DNA of 64,000 bases, taken from Akkermansiaceae bacterium (lineage in GTDB: Bacteria; Verrucomicrobiota; Verrucomicrobiia; Verrucomicrobiales; Akkermansiaceae). The notes under the pieces are model-generated. The model saw only the letters and a program-made list of their open reading frames with translations. It ran no database searches and was not told the origin of the DNA. The DNA is taken from contig JANRFH010000041.1 in the NCBI GenBank assembly GCA_030725745.1, positions 1 to 64,000 of the forward strand, given 5' to 3'. Positions 29,001-36,445 of the stretch are shown here, in pieces (within the stretch, counting starts at the first letter, position 1; every line of letters begins with the position of its first letter). The position numbers were made by a program, and so were the translations under genes.

Positions 29001-29206
29001 TGAAAAACAATGAGATCCATTTCCTCATCAACACCCCCGCGACCCACGAGTCACGCGCCGATGAGATCCTGATCCGCTCCACCGCCATCGCCCAGAAAAT
29101 CTCCTACGCCACCAACATGGCCGCCGCCGAAGCGACCGTGAAAGGCATGCGCTCCATCAAGGAAAACGAGCTCACCGTGCAGAGCATTCAGGAGTATCAC
29201 GCGTAA
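26012..29206 (+). CDS. carB: Carbamoyl phosphate synthetase large subunit
   Basis: A 1064-residue enzyme that makes carbamoyl phosphate from ammonia (delivered by CarA), bicarbonate and two ATP. The two homologous halves each begin with the carboxyphosphate or carbamate synthetic motif: [17 protein letters not shown] near residue 15 and [17 protein letters not shown] near 555. Each half has an ATP-grasp domain with [13 protein letters not shown] or [13 protein letters not shown]. The C-terminal MGS-like allosteric domain (about 930-1064) has [10 protein letters not shown]. Its product feeds argF and pyrimidine synthesis. carA is absent from the window, unlike the common carAB arrangement. Confidence 0.97.
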   Translation: MPKDTSIHKILVIGSGPIVIGQGCEFDYSGVQACKALKEEGYEVILVNSNPATIMTDPEFAHRTYIEPITPEVVEKIIIREKPDALLPTLGGQTALNTSMSLFKAGILEKHGVKMIGANAEAIDKGEDRHLFKEAMEKIGLDMPRSGIARTKEEAREVAAEIGTFPLIVRPAFTLGGQGGGIAYNKEEFEEIVHRGLDLSPVSEVLIDESLLGWKEFEMEVMRDRADNCVVICSIENLDPMGVHTGDSITVAPIQTLTDREYQIMRDASFAVIREIGVETGGSNIQFATDPKTGRMIVIEMNPRVSRSSALASKATGFPIAKIAAKLAVGYTLDELPNDITQVTPASFEPTIDYVVTKIPRFTFEKFPTANEVLTTSMKSVGEAMSIGRTFKESMQKCLRSLETGRWGFGFDKGDPQSPTKDEITRKLQIPNCERIFWLQTAFVNGWTIDEIFDATNIDRWFLRHLEQIAKEGQNLATLDLKQAKKLGFSDRQIAKAKGTSEDEVRAERKAAGIIPTYRLVDTCAAEFEAFTPYFYSTYGDENEARQSDKKKIIILGGGPNRIGQGIEFDYCCVHAAFALKELGYETIMVNSNPETVSTDYDTSDKLFFEPLTLEDVLNICDQENPYGVIVQFGGQTPLNLAADLERHGVPIIGTSPKSIELAEDRKFFSALLDKLNLKQAEAGTATNEAEAIEIANRIGYPVLVRPSFVLGGRGMMIVYSDSELTRYMREAVIASPERPVLVDRFLDNATEVDVDCISDGETSVVGAIMEHIEQAGIHSGDSACVIPSFSLSDSIKAEITRAAIDLARELEVRGLMNIQFAVKDEQLYVIEVNPRASRTVPFVSKSTGVSLAKLAAKVMVGEKLADMGYTQTIVPSHFSVKEAVFPWNRFPGIDIVLGPEMKSTGEVMGIDTDWGMAYAKAQISAFNPLPKSGNVFLSVSDRDKDRAVNVARDLHELGFKIVSTGGTLAKLAEAGIPAERVYKVLEQARPNIIDMMKNNEIHFLINTPATHESRADEILIRSTAIAQKISYATNMAAAEATVKGMRSIKENELTVQSIQEYHA

Positions 29207-29211
29207 AAAAA

Positions 29212-29270
29212 GGAGCGCTGCCTTTAGGCGGCGTGTTCTCTTTTCACTCGCCGCCTTAAAGCAGCGCTCC
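29212..29270. repeat. Inverted repeat at the carB/AAA convergence, GGAGCGC family
   Basis: A 22-base left arm (29212-29233, starting GGAGCGCTGC) is inverted at 29249-29270 with two mismatches around a 15-base loop. The right arm overlaps the stop and last codons of the convergent AAA gene. The pattern (GGAGCGC, a GC block, TTA/TTT, a GGCGGC block) resembles 59090-59189. It could act as a bidirectional terminator, although no long T-run follows. Confidence 0.7.
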
Positions 29271-30659
29271 GCAGCCGAGCCGATAGGCGTGAATTGCCGA
29301 TGGCACGAAATGGATGCCGATACCTCCGGCATGGATCTTTTCATCTACGGTTCGCGTAGTAACTGTTAGTTCCCGCAAGCCGTTTTCCCGACAGAATTCG
29401 ATCCACGGCTCCCATTCGCCGCGTTGTTTGGTGACGCGGTCGGTGTATTTCACCTCGACGGCCTCGGTGACGCGTAGTCCAGGATCAAGCACGACCATAT
29501 CGAGTTCCTGATCCTTGCTTCCCGACTTCCAGCGGGCGTAGTGGAGGTGTTGGTCGATGCGGTGGAAGCGCTGCGAAAAGATGCCGGTCTCAACAAGGCT
29601 CCCAAGGGCGGGGTTCTGCTCGCCTACGAAATTGAAAAGCCCGGTGCGGAGCGAGGGATTGGTCAGCATGACTTTGTATGCCCGATCCCGCTGGAAGCGC
29701 CCCGCTTTCTGATCCACCCGCATCACGGGGCGGATCAGGAATGCCGCTTCCAAATATTCCATGTAGCGCTTAAGAGTGTTTTTCGACACGGCAGATTTGG
29801 AAGCGAGGGCATCCAGCGAAATTTCGTTTCCGGTGTTGAGCGCGAGCATAGTGAACAGGCGGTTCAGCTCCCTTACGTCACTGATTCCATAGAGGCTTGG
29901 CAGATCCCGGAGTAGGACTTTATCGATGATGTCGGAGCGCATGAAACGCACCGCATTTTCCTGAAGTGTCTTCGATAAAGCCACTTCAGGATAGCCTCCG
30001 AAGTTCAGGTATTGGAGAAACTCGCGGTTCAGTTCTTCGATATCCGTGGCAAACCAGCCGTTTTCATCTCGCCCGATCAGGTTTCCCAGATCCCTGAGAT
30101 TGAGAAACTCCGCGAAGGTGAGGGGAGGCAAAAGAAAGTCCGTGAATCGACCCGCCCCCGACTCGCGGCTCCCCATGCCGAGTGCTGCGTTGGCGGAGCC
30201 GGAAACGATAAACCGGGTCTTCGTGCCGGCATCGTGCAGTGATTTCAAATGCACCTCCCAGTCTTTGAGATACTGGATCTCATCAAAAAAGACGTAGCAG
30301 CCTTGCGTTCTCCAATCCGTCCCGGTGACCTGTTTGAAGGAGTCCAAAATCTCAACCAAGCTTGATCCCACATAGATCGGATTATCGATCTGCGCGTAAA
30401 GTATCCGGTCTTTTTGAACCCCGCTATCTATCAGCGCTTGGATGGTATGATGAATGAGAAAGGTTTTCCCTACCCGCCTCGGCCCCAGAAGGACGATCTC
30501 TCGGCGGGGCGATTCCGATTTCACGAGTCCCATGAAATCACCCAGAAAGCCGCGTGGACGAGAGGATTGAAAGTATGGCGACACACCGAGAAGCTCTCCC
30601 CACCAGGGATTTTCCTCTCGTAAGGACTGTCCGAGCTGCTCTTGACTGATTTCGATCAC
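29256..30659 (-). CDS. AAA ATPase with DUF4143 domain
   Basis: A 467-residue protein with the AAA_14 plus DUF4143 pair. Walker A is GPRRVGKT at 59-66 and Walker B is YVFFDEIQYL at about 122-131. The central region has the winged-helix-like SLDALASKSAVSKNTLKRYMEYLEAAFLI stretch, and the end holds the DUF4143 core (VEVKYTDR). This family is widespread, often horizontally acquired, and its function is unclear; nuclease-like features in DUF4143 suggest a defence or toxin role but do not prove it. The start is a GTG. The upstream region carries repeated TTGATCTTAAT sequences. Confidence 0.88.
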   Translation of the reverse strand: MIEISQEQLGQSLREENPWWGELLGVSPYFQSSRPRGFLGDFMGLVKSESPRREIVLLGPRRVGKTFLIHHTIQALIDSGVQKDRILYAQIDNPIYVGSSLVEILDSFKQVTGTDWRTQGCYVFFDEIQYLKDWEVHLKSLHDAGTKTRFIVSGSANAALGMGSRESGAGRFTDFLLPPLTFAEFLNLRDLGNLIGRDENGWFATDIEELNREFLQYLNFGGYPEVALSKTLQENAVRFMRSDIIDKVLLRDLPSLYGISDVRELNRLFTMLALNTGNEISLDALASKSAVSKNTLKRYMEYLEAAFLIRPVMRVDQKAGRFQRDRAYKVMLTNPSLRTGLFNFVGEQNPALGSLVETGIFSQRFHRIDQHLHYARWKSGSKDQELDMVVLDPGLRVTEAVEVKYTDRVTKQRGEWEPWIEFCRENGLRELTVTTRTVDEKIHAGGIGIHFVPSAIHAYRLGCGALL

Positions 30660-30725
30660 ATTAAGATCAATAGTCTGATTTTAAATGATGTCAACGCAAT
30701 TAAGATCAACGACTTGATCTTAATT
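30660..30725 (-). promoter_or_regulatory. Repeated TTGATCTTAAT operator-like sites upstream of the AAA gene
   Basis: Two inverted 12-base arms, AATTAAGATCAA (30698-30709) and its complement (30714-30725), surround a four-base spacer and form a perfect palindrome. A third copy of the 11-base core, ATTAAGATCAA, lies at 30660-30670, directly against the GTG start. Three copies in 66 bases suggest a binding site for a regulator, possibly the AAA protein itself. Confidence 0.6.
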
Positions 30726-30784
30726 AGAGTTTGTTTTCATAGAATCAATTATTCGACGCTATTCTACTACTGCACTGAGCCGCC

Positions 30785-30798
30785 ATCCTGTACAGGAT
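30785..30798. promoter_or_regulatory. 14-base perfect palindrome upstream of vapBC
   Basis: ATCCTGTACAGGAT is a perfect palindrome between the AAA and vapBC promoters. It does not match a LexA or Fur site that I recognise. It may be a second operator. Confidence 0.4.
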
Positions 30799-30821
30799 AG
30801 AATAGGTGACATATACTCTTG

Positions 30822-30857
30822 GCATCTTGACATCAAAAATAATGTGCATCAAGATGC
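30822..30857 (+). promoter_or_regulatory. VapB operator-like inverted repeat
   Basis: GCATCTTGA at 30822-30830 is repeated in inverse at 30849-30857 (TCAAGATGC) around an 18-base AT-rich centre. It overlaps TTGACA (30828-30833), a possible -35 element, and ends five bases before the antitoxin start. Antitoxins of this type normally bind such repeats to repress their own operon. Confidence 0.6.
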
Positions 30858-30861
30858 GTAT

Positions 30862-31140
30862 ATGAGAACTACAGTGACTTTGGAGCGGGATCTGGAGCGG
30901 ATTTTGCGAGAAACTGCTGTGCGCACCCACAAGCCTTTCAAGAAAGTGCTCAACGATACGCTGCGTGCCGGGATAGAACTGACAACGAGTGCAGGGCAGG
31001 CGGAGCCTTTTGTTCTGCATTCCCGCCCAATGGGACTGCGAACCGGGCATGACCCGACCGGGTTCAACCGGCTGGCTGATGATCTCGAAGCGGAAGCATT
31101 TCTCGAAACCACCCGCAAACTCGTGGAGCAAAACCGATGA
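30862..31140 (+). CDS. vapB: VapB-type antitoxin (ribbon-helix-helix)
   Basis: A 92-residue protein from the ATG at 30862. The start MRTTVTLERDLERILRETA is the pattern of a MetJ/Arc ribbon-helix-helix DNA-binding fold, and the variable C-terminal half (after about residue 45) would bind the toxin. An in-frame ATG-like start at 30844 would begin inside the operator repeat, so the later start is preferred. The last four bases overlap the start of the PIN-domain toxin gene. Autoregulation through the inverted repeat upstream is likely. Confidence 0.85.
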   Translation: MRTTVTLERDLERILRETAVRTHKPFKKVLNDTLRAGIELTTSAGQAEPFVLHSRPMGLRTGHDPTGFNRLADDLEAEAFLETTRKLVEQNR

Positions 31141-31565
31141 TTCTGCCGGATGCCAATTTGCTGTTATATGCCTGTGATCAGAGCAGTCCGTTCCATGCCA
31201 AAGCTGCGGAATGGTGCGAGCGAATCATGAACGGCACAAACCCGGTGATCCTAGTGCCGCCTGTGGTGTTTGGTTTCGTAAGGATTTCGACACATCCAAG
31301 GGTTTTCAGCGATCCACTGTCCGTTGCCGAGGCATCCGCACATGTCCGATCTTGGCTGGGCAGAAAACAGGTGCGCCTGCATGAAATGCTGCCGGATGAC
31401 GTGGAGACGGCGCTTGCACTGTTAGAATCCGCAGGAACGGCCGGAAACTTGACGACCGACGCGCAGATCGCTTCCATCGCCCTCCGTCTCGATGCCGAGG
31501 TGCACACGGCGGATCTCGACTTTGGTAGGTTCGCGGGCGTGCGTTTCAGCAATCCGCTTGATTGA
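31137..31565 (+). CDS. vapC: VapC-type PIN-domain toxin
   Basis: A 142-residue PIN-domain RNase toxin. Acidic residues of the active site include Asp5 (ILPDANLLLY), Asp108 (LTTDAQIA), and Asp126/Asp128 (TADLDF). The second-position acidic residue usually found around 42-47 is not evident; this stretch reads VVFGFVRIS, a pattern seen in the subfamily that continues THPRVF. Such toxins cleave tRNA or rRNA when the antitoxin is lost. It is coupled to vapB by a four-base overlap and meets the BASS transporter gene convergently. Confidence 0.88.
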   Translation: MILPDANLLLYACDQSSPFHAKAAEWCERIMNGTNPVILVPPVVFGFVRISTHPRVFSDPLSVAEASAHVRSWLGRKQVRLHEMLPDDVETALALLESAGTAGNLTTDAQIASIALRLDAEVHTADLDFGRFAGVRFSNPLD

Positions 31566-31583
31566 GGGCGATCCTAAACGGGA

Positions 31584-32537
31584 TCAATCGACAGTTCCTT
31601 TCCTCCTCCACCACGCCGCTAGTGCGCTGCCGATGAGGCTGTGGAAGACGGCGGAGATGGCGGCGGGGACGGGAGCTAGGGCGATGGAGGGGAAATGCTT
31701 TGTCGCCAGTGCGGCGGCGAGGCCGCTATTTTGCATGCCGACCTCGATGGAGATCGTGCGGCGCAGGCTTTCCTTGCAGCCGGTGAGTTTGGCGAAAAAG
31801 TAGCCGAGGAAAAATCCGAAGCCGTGGAGGAGAATCACGGAGACGAAAAGTGGGACGGCTGCGGAGGCGATCTCATCCCGTTTCCCGGCGACGATGCAGC
31901 CGACGATGGCGACGACGACCAGGGCGCTGACTAAGGGGCCTATTGCATCGATACCTTCGCGCAGTTTCCGCGCATCCTTCATTTTACCGAGCAGGGTGTT
32001 CACCGAGATTCCGACGATCAGTGGAAGTAAAACGACGATGACCATGGATTTGAAAAGCGCCCACGCATCGACCGGCATCCACGCTCCTGCGAGCCAACTG
32101 GTGAGCAGGGGGGTGACAACTACTGCGGTCATCGTAGAAGTCATGGTCAGCAATACGCTCAAGGGGACATTCGCTTTTGCTAGGTGGCAGATCACGTTTG
32201 AGACCGTTCCTCCCGGGCAACAGGCGACGAGGATCAGCCCGAGCGCCAGACCCGTTTCCAAGCCGAATATTTTGGCGAGCCCCCAGCCGACGAGCGGCAT
32301 GATCCCGAACTGGGCGAAGACCCCGAGCGCGATACGTTTCGGCTCCTTGAGAACGGAGGCGAAATCCGAAAAACGTAGGGTGAGCCCCATTCCCAACATG
32401 ATCACACCGAGAGCGGGGGCGATCCAGGGCGAGAACCATGTCCAGGTGTCTGGTTGCAGCCATGCCCACACACAGCCGAGGATCAGCCAGAAGGGGAAAG
32501 CTGTCGTGAGCGTTGCAGAAATTTTCGAGAGCCTCAT
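31584..32537 (-). CDS. Bile acid:sodium symporter (BASS) family transporter
   Basis: A 317-residue integral membrane protein with about ten transmembrane segments. The two sodium-site motifs are present: LVACCPGGTVSNVICHLAKAN at about 118-138 and EVGMQNSGLAAALA at about 268-281. Substrates in the family include bile acids, pyruvate, pantothenate and other organic anions; nothing here selects one. It is the last gene of a leftward array with a metallo-hydrolase and pyrF upstream (49-base gap), whose functions do not point to a substrate. Confidence 0.9.
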   Translation of the reverse strand: MRLSKISATLTTAFPFWLILGCVWAWLQPDTWTWFSPWIAPALGVIMLGMGLTLRFSDFASVLKEPKRIALGVFAQFGIMPLVGWGLAKIFGLETGLALGLILVACCPGGTVSNVICHLAKANVPLSVLLTMTSTMTAVVVTPLLTSWLAGAWMPVDAWALFKSMVIVVLLPLIVGISVNTLLGKMKDARKLREGIDAIGPLVSALVVVAIVGCIVAGKRDEIASAAVPLFVSVILLHGFGFFLGYFFAKLTGCKESLRRTISIEVGMQNSGLAAALATKHFPSIALAPVPAAISAVFHSLIGSALAAWWRRKGTVD

Positions 32538-32586
32538 TTCTCCGCATCATCGGGAGATGAGCCCGTCCGTCCAGCTTTCGGTAAAA

Positions 32587-33489
32587 CTACCACTCGATGC
32601 CCACGCCCTCTTCCGGGATCAGCACTTTATCGCTGATTCCGAGTCGGTCTGCCTCGGTGAGAAGGCGCTCGACAGGTTCCTGAAGTGCTTCATTTCCTAG
32701 GGGGAAAGTGCCGTAGTGCATGGGGATAAGGACTTGTGCGCCGAGATCCATGAAGGCGCGGACGGCCTGCTCTGGGTTCATGTGGACGTCGCGACCGCTG
32801 GGGGATTCGTATGCGCCGATGGGCATGAGGGCGATGTCGATGTCGTGGCGTTTTCCAATCTCGGTGAAGCCATCGAAGTAGGTGCTATCGCCGCAGTGGA
32901 AGACGCTTTTGCCATCGGCTTTCACGAGGTAGCCGCCGTAATCGCGGTGGGTGTCGTGCACGTATCGTGCACCCCAGTGATGGCAGGGCGTATGGATGAT
33001 GTTCATGCCCTTGATGTTCAGTTCGTCCCAGATTTTCACTTCATGGACGGCGGGAAATCCGAGCTTTTTGACAAGTGATGCGCTGCCCATCGGGACGACG
33101 ATGCCGTCGCTGGATTGGAGAATTTTCAGGCTGGGCTTGTGGAGGTGATCGAAGTGGGCGTGGGAAACGAGCACGAGATCGACTTCCGGGACGCCCTCGA
33201 GGCGGAGTCCGGGGTGGCGTTGGCGTTTCACCGGACCGTGCCATTTCGCCCAATTCGGATCGACGACGACCGAGTTGCCGGCGAACTGGAGGAAAAACGA
33301 GGCGTGGCCGATCCAGGTGATGCGGACTTTTCCGTCCACGGGAGGATCGAGGACAGGCTCGAGCATCGCGCCGCCCATTTTGCGGAACATGCCGGGGACG
33401 ATGTGGTGGCGCAGGAATTTCGCGTTTCTCCCTGGCCAGCCCTTTTGCGGGGCGAGGCCGGAGTATTGGTTTCCTGGATGCTCGCTCAT
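32587..33489 (-). CDS. Metallo-beta-lactamase fold hydrolase (UlaG/NAPE-PLD-like)
   Basis: A 300-residue protein. The metal motif HAHFDH is at 110-115 (His110, His112, Asp114, His115), and further ligands are in THRDYGGY-type and HCGDST segments. The start ITWIGHASFFLQFAG followed by VVVDPNW and the late MHYGTFPLGNE are typical of the UlaG/NAPE-PLD group, which includes lactonases and phospholipases. A frame extending to 33711 is antisense to pyrF, so the start at 33489 is chosen. The pyrF stop lies ten bases upstream, so they are likely co-transcribed. Confidence 0.9.
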   Translation of the reverse strand: MSEHPGNQYSGLAPQKGWPGRNAKFLRHHIVPGMFRKMGGAMLEPVLDPPVDGKVRITWIGHASFFLQFAGNSVVVDPNWAKWHGPVKRQRHPGLRLEGVPEVDLVLVSHAHFDHLHKPSLKILQSSDGIVVPMGSASLVKKLGFPAVHEVKIWDELNIKGMNIIHTPCHHWGARYVHDTHRDYGGYLVKADGKSVFHCGDSTYFDGFTEIGKRHDIDIALMPIGAYESPSGRDVHMNPEQAVRAFMDLGAQVLIPMHYGTFPLGNEALQEPVERLLTEADRLGISDKVLIPEEGVGIEW

Positions 33490-33499
33490 TTTTTGAAAT

Positions 33500-34270
33500 T
33501 CAAAGCCCCGAAGAAATTTTCTCTGCCCAATGTTTGGCGCGTGCGCGGAAGCCCATTTCATCTTGTGCGTAGAGGATGCCGCGCGAGACGTTGATGACAT
33601 CCGGTGCGGTGCGCTTCGCGGCAGCGAGGGCGGAAAGATCACCTCCCTGTGCGCCGAGGCCGGGGATGAGCAGGGGTGAGTCGGGCATTTTGGAGAGCAC
33701 GTCTTCTGCATTGGTTAGACCTACGACGTAGCCGACATCGGTGGCGCGGTCTTCGGATTTCGCACGCTCGCCGAGGGCGGTGACGAGTTCGAAAACTTTG
33801 CGGCCATCAGCCAGCACCTGCTGTTGGAAATCCGCCGAGCCGGCGTTCGAGGTAACGGCGAGGAGGTAAACGGCTTTGCCTTCGTAATCGAGGAACGGCT
33901 CGATGGAATCGTAGCCAAGGAAAGGGTTCAGAGTAACGGCATCGACGTTCCAGCCGTTGAAATATCCTTGGGCGTAGTATTTTTGCGTCTCGCCGATGTC
34001 GCTGCGTTTCGCATCGAGGATGACCGGAATGTCTTCGGGGACAGAGGCGAGGATTTCCTCAAGGACGCGTATCCCCTCGATTCCCATCGCCTCAAAGTAA
34101 GCCATGTTCGGCTTGAAGGCGGCTGCCCAGACGGAGGTTTCCTCGATCACGCGGAGGAGGAAATCTTTTGCATAACCGGCACCGTGTTCGCCGGGCCTGG
34201 GATCTAGGCCTACACAAAGGCGAGACCCGCTGGCTTTCACTCTGTTTTGAAGTTTTTCGGTAAAACGCAT
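33500..34270 (-). CDS. pyrF: Orotidine 5'-phosphate decarboxylase, type 2
   Basis: A 256-residue enzyme that makes UMP from OMP, the last step of pyrimidine synthesis. The catalytic LDAKRSDIG segment places Asp86, Lys88 and Asp91. The start LCVGLDPRP and the longer length are typical of the PyrF type 2 subfamily. VPGLGAQGGD near the end is the phosphate-binding loop. It lies between a DoxX-like gene and the metallo-hydrolase, not with other pyr genes; carB (26012-29206) is on the other strand. Confidence 0.94.
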   Translation of the reverse strand: MRFTEKLQNRVKASGSRLCVGLDPRPGEHGAGYAKDFLLRVIEETSVWAAAFKPNMAYFEAMGIEGIRVLEEILASVPEDIPVILDAKRSDIGETQKYYAQGYFNGWNVDAVTLNPFLGYDSIEPFLDYEGKAVYLLAVTSNAGSADFQQQVLADGRKVFELVTALGERAKSEDRATDVGYVVGLTNAEDVLSKMPDSPLLIPGLGAQGGDLSALAAAKRTAPDVINVSRGILYAQDEMGFRARAKHWAEKISSGL

Positions 34271-34313
34271 GGCAGAGCCTTCCTCAAAATGGCGGATTCC
34301 GCAAAGGAAACCA

Positions 34314-34814
34314 TCATTCAGTGGCCAGCTTACTGCAGCCTTCAGAAACGCGAAATTTCAGGCATTCAACCCATGCGATGTAGGCGAGCGAGGCGAAATA
34401 CAAGGCGAATTCCGCAGCTTTACCCCAGTAGGAAATTTTTTCTGTTCCGCCAAGACAGCCGCAACTGATGTCCAGCCCCCGCCACCATGCGGAACCTACA
34501 GAAACCGTGAACGCGACGACCAGTCCGAACATGGCCAACCAAGCGCCTTTTTTCAGGATTCCGAGCATGAAACAGATGCCCGCGACCACCTCGAACCACG
34601 GCACGAAATAACCTGCGGCAATTGCTATTTCATCGCTCATCATGCGATAATTTCCCAGATCTGCCGCAAATTGATCCAGCCCACTGGCGAAAATCTTGAT
34701 CCCCCCCGCGTAAACGAACCACCCGCCCATGAGCACACGCAGCACCAGTGCCGCCGTTTCGTTTTTGCTCATTTTCATATTGGCAATATCTCGCACGGTC
34801 TCTGCAGATGTCAC
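34314..34814 (-). CDS. DoxX/MauE-family membrane protein
   Basis: A 166-residue protein with four transmembrane helices at about 24-45, 65-85, 90-110 and 135-155. The VLRVLMGGWFVYAGGIKI start and ISCGCLGG motif between helices 3 and 4 fit the MauE/DoxX redox-associated family, often linked with disulfide or electron-transfer chemistry. The GTG start at 34814 overlaps the stop of the DUF2007-like gene; an ATG at 34778 is an alternative. The Cys pair in CGC supports a redox function. The pathway is unknown. Confidence 0.82.
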   Translation of the reverse strand: MTSAETVRDIANMKMSKNETAALVLRVLMGGWFVYAGGIKIFASGLDQFAADLGNYRMMSDEIAIAAGYFVPWFEVVAGICFMLGILKKGAWLAMFGLVVAFTVSVGSAWWRGLDISCGCLGGTEKISYWGKAAEFALYFASLAYIAWVECLKFRVSEGCSKLATE

Positions 34815-35152
34815 GGTTTTCCGTCGTCAGGTTTCAGTGGTTTTCTTCCAAATAGCATAAATGGCGCGCCAAGCAGAAGAGTGGCAAGAAGCGCGATTGG
34901 CCAGAATTTCACGTCACCTACGGCAGAAGGATGGGCGGTTAGCGTTTTCTCATATTCTTCGTATATAGAAGCGGCATCAGCGGCATCTTCATCAGCTACA
35001 ACTACTCGAACACCACCGAATGCGATGGTGTGATGCCAGAGCCACTGAGAGATATTTTCATCAAATACATGCGCCGGAATGCCCTCAGACTCCAGATACG
35101 ATCTGAAAAGGTAGGCGTCCTCGGTTTTGTGAAATTTGGCGACGGTCTGCAT
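34811..35152 (-). CDS. DUF2007-like protein with C-terminal membrane segment
   Basis: A 113-residue protein. Residues 1-70 match the DUF2007 (putative signal-transducing) pattern: TVAKFHKTEDAYLFRSYLESEGIPAHVFDEN followed by GGVRVVVADEDAADA. One transmembrane segment follows at about 83-103. DUF2007 domains resemble PII-like ligand-binding folds but their ligands are unknown. The gene is first in the leftward array and is coupled by a four-base overlap to the DoxX-like gene. Confidence 0.78.
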   Translation of the reverse strand: MQTVAKFHKTEDAYLFRSYLESEGIPAHVFDENISQWLWHHTIAFGGVRVVVADEDAADAASIYEEYEKTLTAHPSAVGDVKFWPIALLATLLLGAPFMLFGRKPLKPDDGKP

Positions 35153-35206
35153 GAGTGGTTCCTATAAAAAAGCATTTCCACAGCCCTTCGGGAAGCCTTC
35201 GTTCGC

Positions 35207-36046
35207 TTGCGAGTTGCGATGCTCTCCCTGTGGTGCTTCAATCACGCCGTGGCCTATCTGGAAATCCGTGAGTTGCAGAAGCATTTCGTGAAAAAAGCGG
35301 GGGGCTTGCTGACCTCGCACACCGAGACCGTGAAAGCCGTGGACGGTGTCAGCCTAGAGATCCAGAAGGGCGAAATCCTCGGCCTTGTCGGTGAATCTGG
35401 CTGCGGGAAATCGACCTTTTCACGCACACTCATGCAGCTGATTCCGCCAACTTCCGGAGCGATTATCCTCAACGGCGAGAACGTCTCTGCCCTTAGCGCG
35501 AAGGAAGTCCGAAAGCGTCGGCTCGATTTCCAGATGGTTTTCCAGGATCCCTACGCCTCGCTCAACCCACGGATGACAGTGTTTTCCACCATCGCCGAGG
35601 CCATACGGCAGCGACACAAGGGCATGAAAGGTGCGGAGCTGGAAAAGAAAGTCGCTGAACTCATGGCCACCGTCGGTCTCGATGCCTCGCAGATGAAACG
35701 CTACCCGCATGAGTTTTCCGGCGGTCAGCGCCAGCGTATCGCCATCGCTCGTGCGCTCGCCCCGGAGCCGAAGCTGATCATCGCCGATGAGCCGGTCTCC
35801 GCGCTCGATGTCTCGATACAGTCGCAAATCCTCAATCTTCTAAAAGACCTCCAGCGCGATCTCGGGCTGACCATGATTTTCATCTCCCACGATCTGGGAG
35901 TCGTCCACTACATCGCCGACAGGATTGCGGTGATGTATAAGGGAAAAATTGTCGAAGTGGGCAGCGCGGACGAGGTTTTCAACCGCCCAACCGACGACTA
36001 CACCAAGCGCCTTCTCGCCTCTATCCCGAAGCTCCGGCAGGACTAG
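35207..36046 (+). CDS. Oligopeptide-type ABC transporter ATPase (OppF/DppF-like), orphan
   Basis: A complete ABC ATPase of about 265-280 residues. Walker A is GESGCGKST, the Q-loop is in VFQDPYASLNP, the signature is FSGGQRQRIAIARAL, Walker B is LIIADEPVSALD, and the switch His is in ISHDLGVV. The PYASLNPRMTV and C-terminal YTKRLLASIPKL stretches are specific to the OppD/OppF group. No permease or binding-protein gene is adjacent, so its partners must be elsewhere. Start options at 35207, 35219 and GTG 35249 all lack a good ribosome-binding site. Its stop overlaps that of the convergent lipoprotein gene. Confidence 0.9.
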   Translation: MRVAMLSLWCFNHAVAYLEIRELQKHFVKKAGGLLTSHTETVKAVDGVSLEIQKGEILGLVGESGCGKSTFSRTLMQLIPPTSGAIILNGENVSALSAKEVRKRRLDFQMVFQDPYASLNPRMTVFSTIAEAIRQRHKGMKGAELEKKVAELMATVGLDASQMKRYPHEFSGGQRQRIAIARALAPEPKLIIADEPVSALDVSIQSQILNLLKDLQRDLGLTMIFISHDLGVVHYIADRIAVMYKGKIVEVGSADEVFNRPTDDYTKRLLASIPKLRQD

Positions 36047-36354
36047 CCCATCGTAACGGCGGTGACTTTGCCTTCGTTCACCGTGAAATTTAGCCGCTCA
36101 GGGCGAAAATCTCGTGTCACGATCTGTGGTTGCCCGTCGATTTCGACTACACGGTGGGGCAATTTCCTCTCGTCACAAGCCTTCTGGGCTTTCTCTAGCG
36201 GCATTCCGACCAAGGATTTGGGGTCAAAATCCTTTTCCGCAGAATCATCAGAAGGGCGGCTCATTTTCTCCATTTCTGGCTTTTTAGGATCTTTTCCTTG
36301 GGTCTGACAGGAAACAAATGCCAGCAGCGTAATTAGCGAGAGCGCGGTTTTCAT
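36043..36354 (-). CDS. Lipoprotein resembling I78-family peptidase inhibitors
   Basis: A 103-residue protein with a lipobox, LLAFVSC (Cys16), so it is probably lipid-anchored after signal peptidase II cleavage. After a charged linker, residues about 47-103 have the I78 (potato-inhibitor-like) pattern: LVGMPLEKAQKAC, PHRVVEIDG, then VTRDFRPERLNFTVNEGKV. Members inhibit proteases or bind an unknown partner. The family assignment is by pattern only. Its stop codon overlaps the OppF-like stop in CTAG. Confidence 0.7.
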   Translation of the reverse strand: MKTALSLITLLAFVSCQTQGKDPKKPEMEKMSRPSDDSAEKDFDPKSLVGMPLEKAQKACDERKLPHRVVEIDGQPQIVTRDFRPERLNFTVNEGKVTAVTMG

Positions 36355-36445
36355 AACTCAAACCTCGCAGACGTCTGTTATTATGCAAGATTGCAGACAA
36401 AATCCGCCGTTGCAGGCAATAATAACCCAAGTATCCTCTTAAATC

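Noticed and set aside
29207-29255. Classical Rho-independent terminator after carB
   Set aside because: The inverted repeat there is not followed by a T-run and is better explained as a member of the GGAGCGC repeat family.
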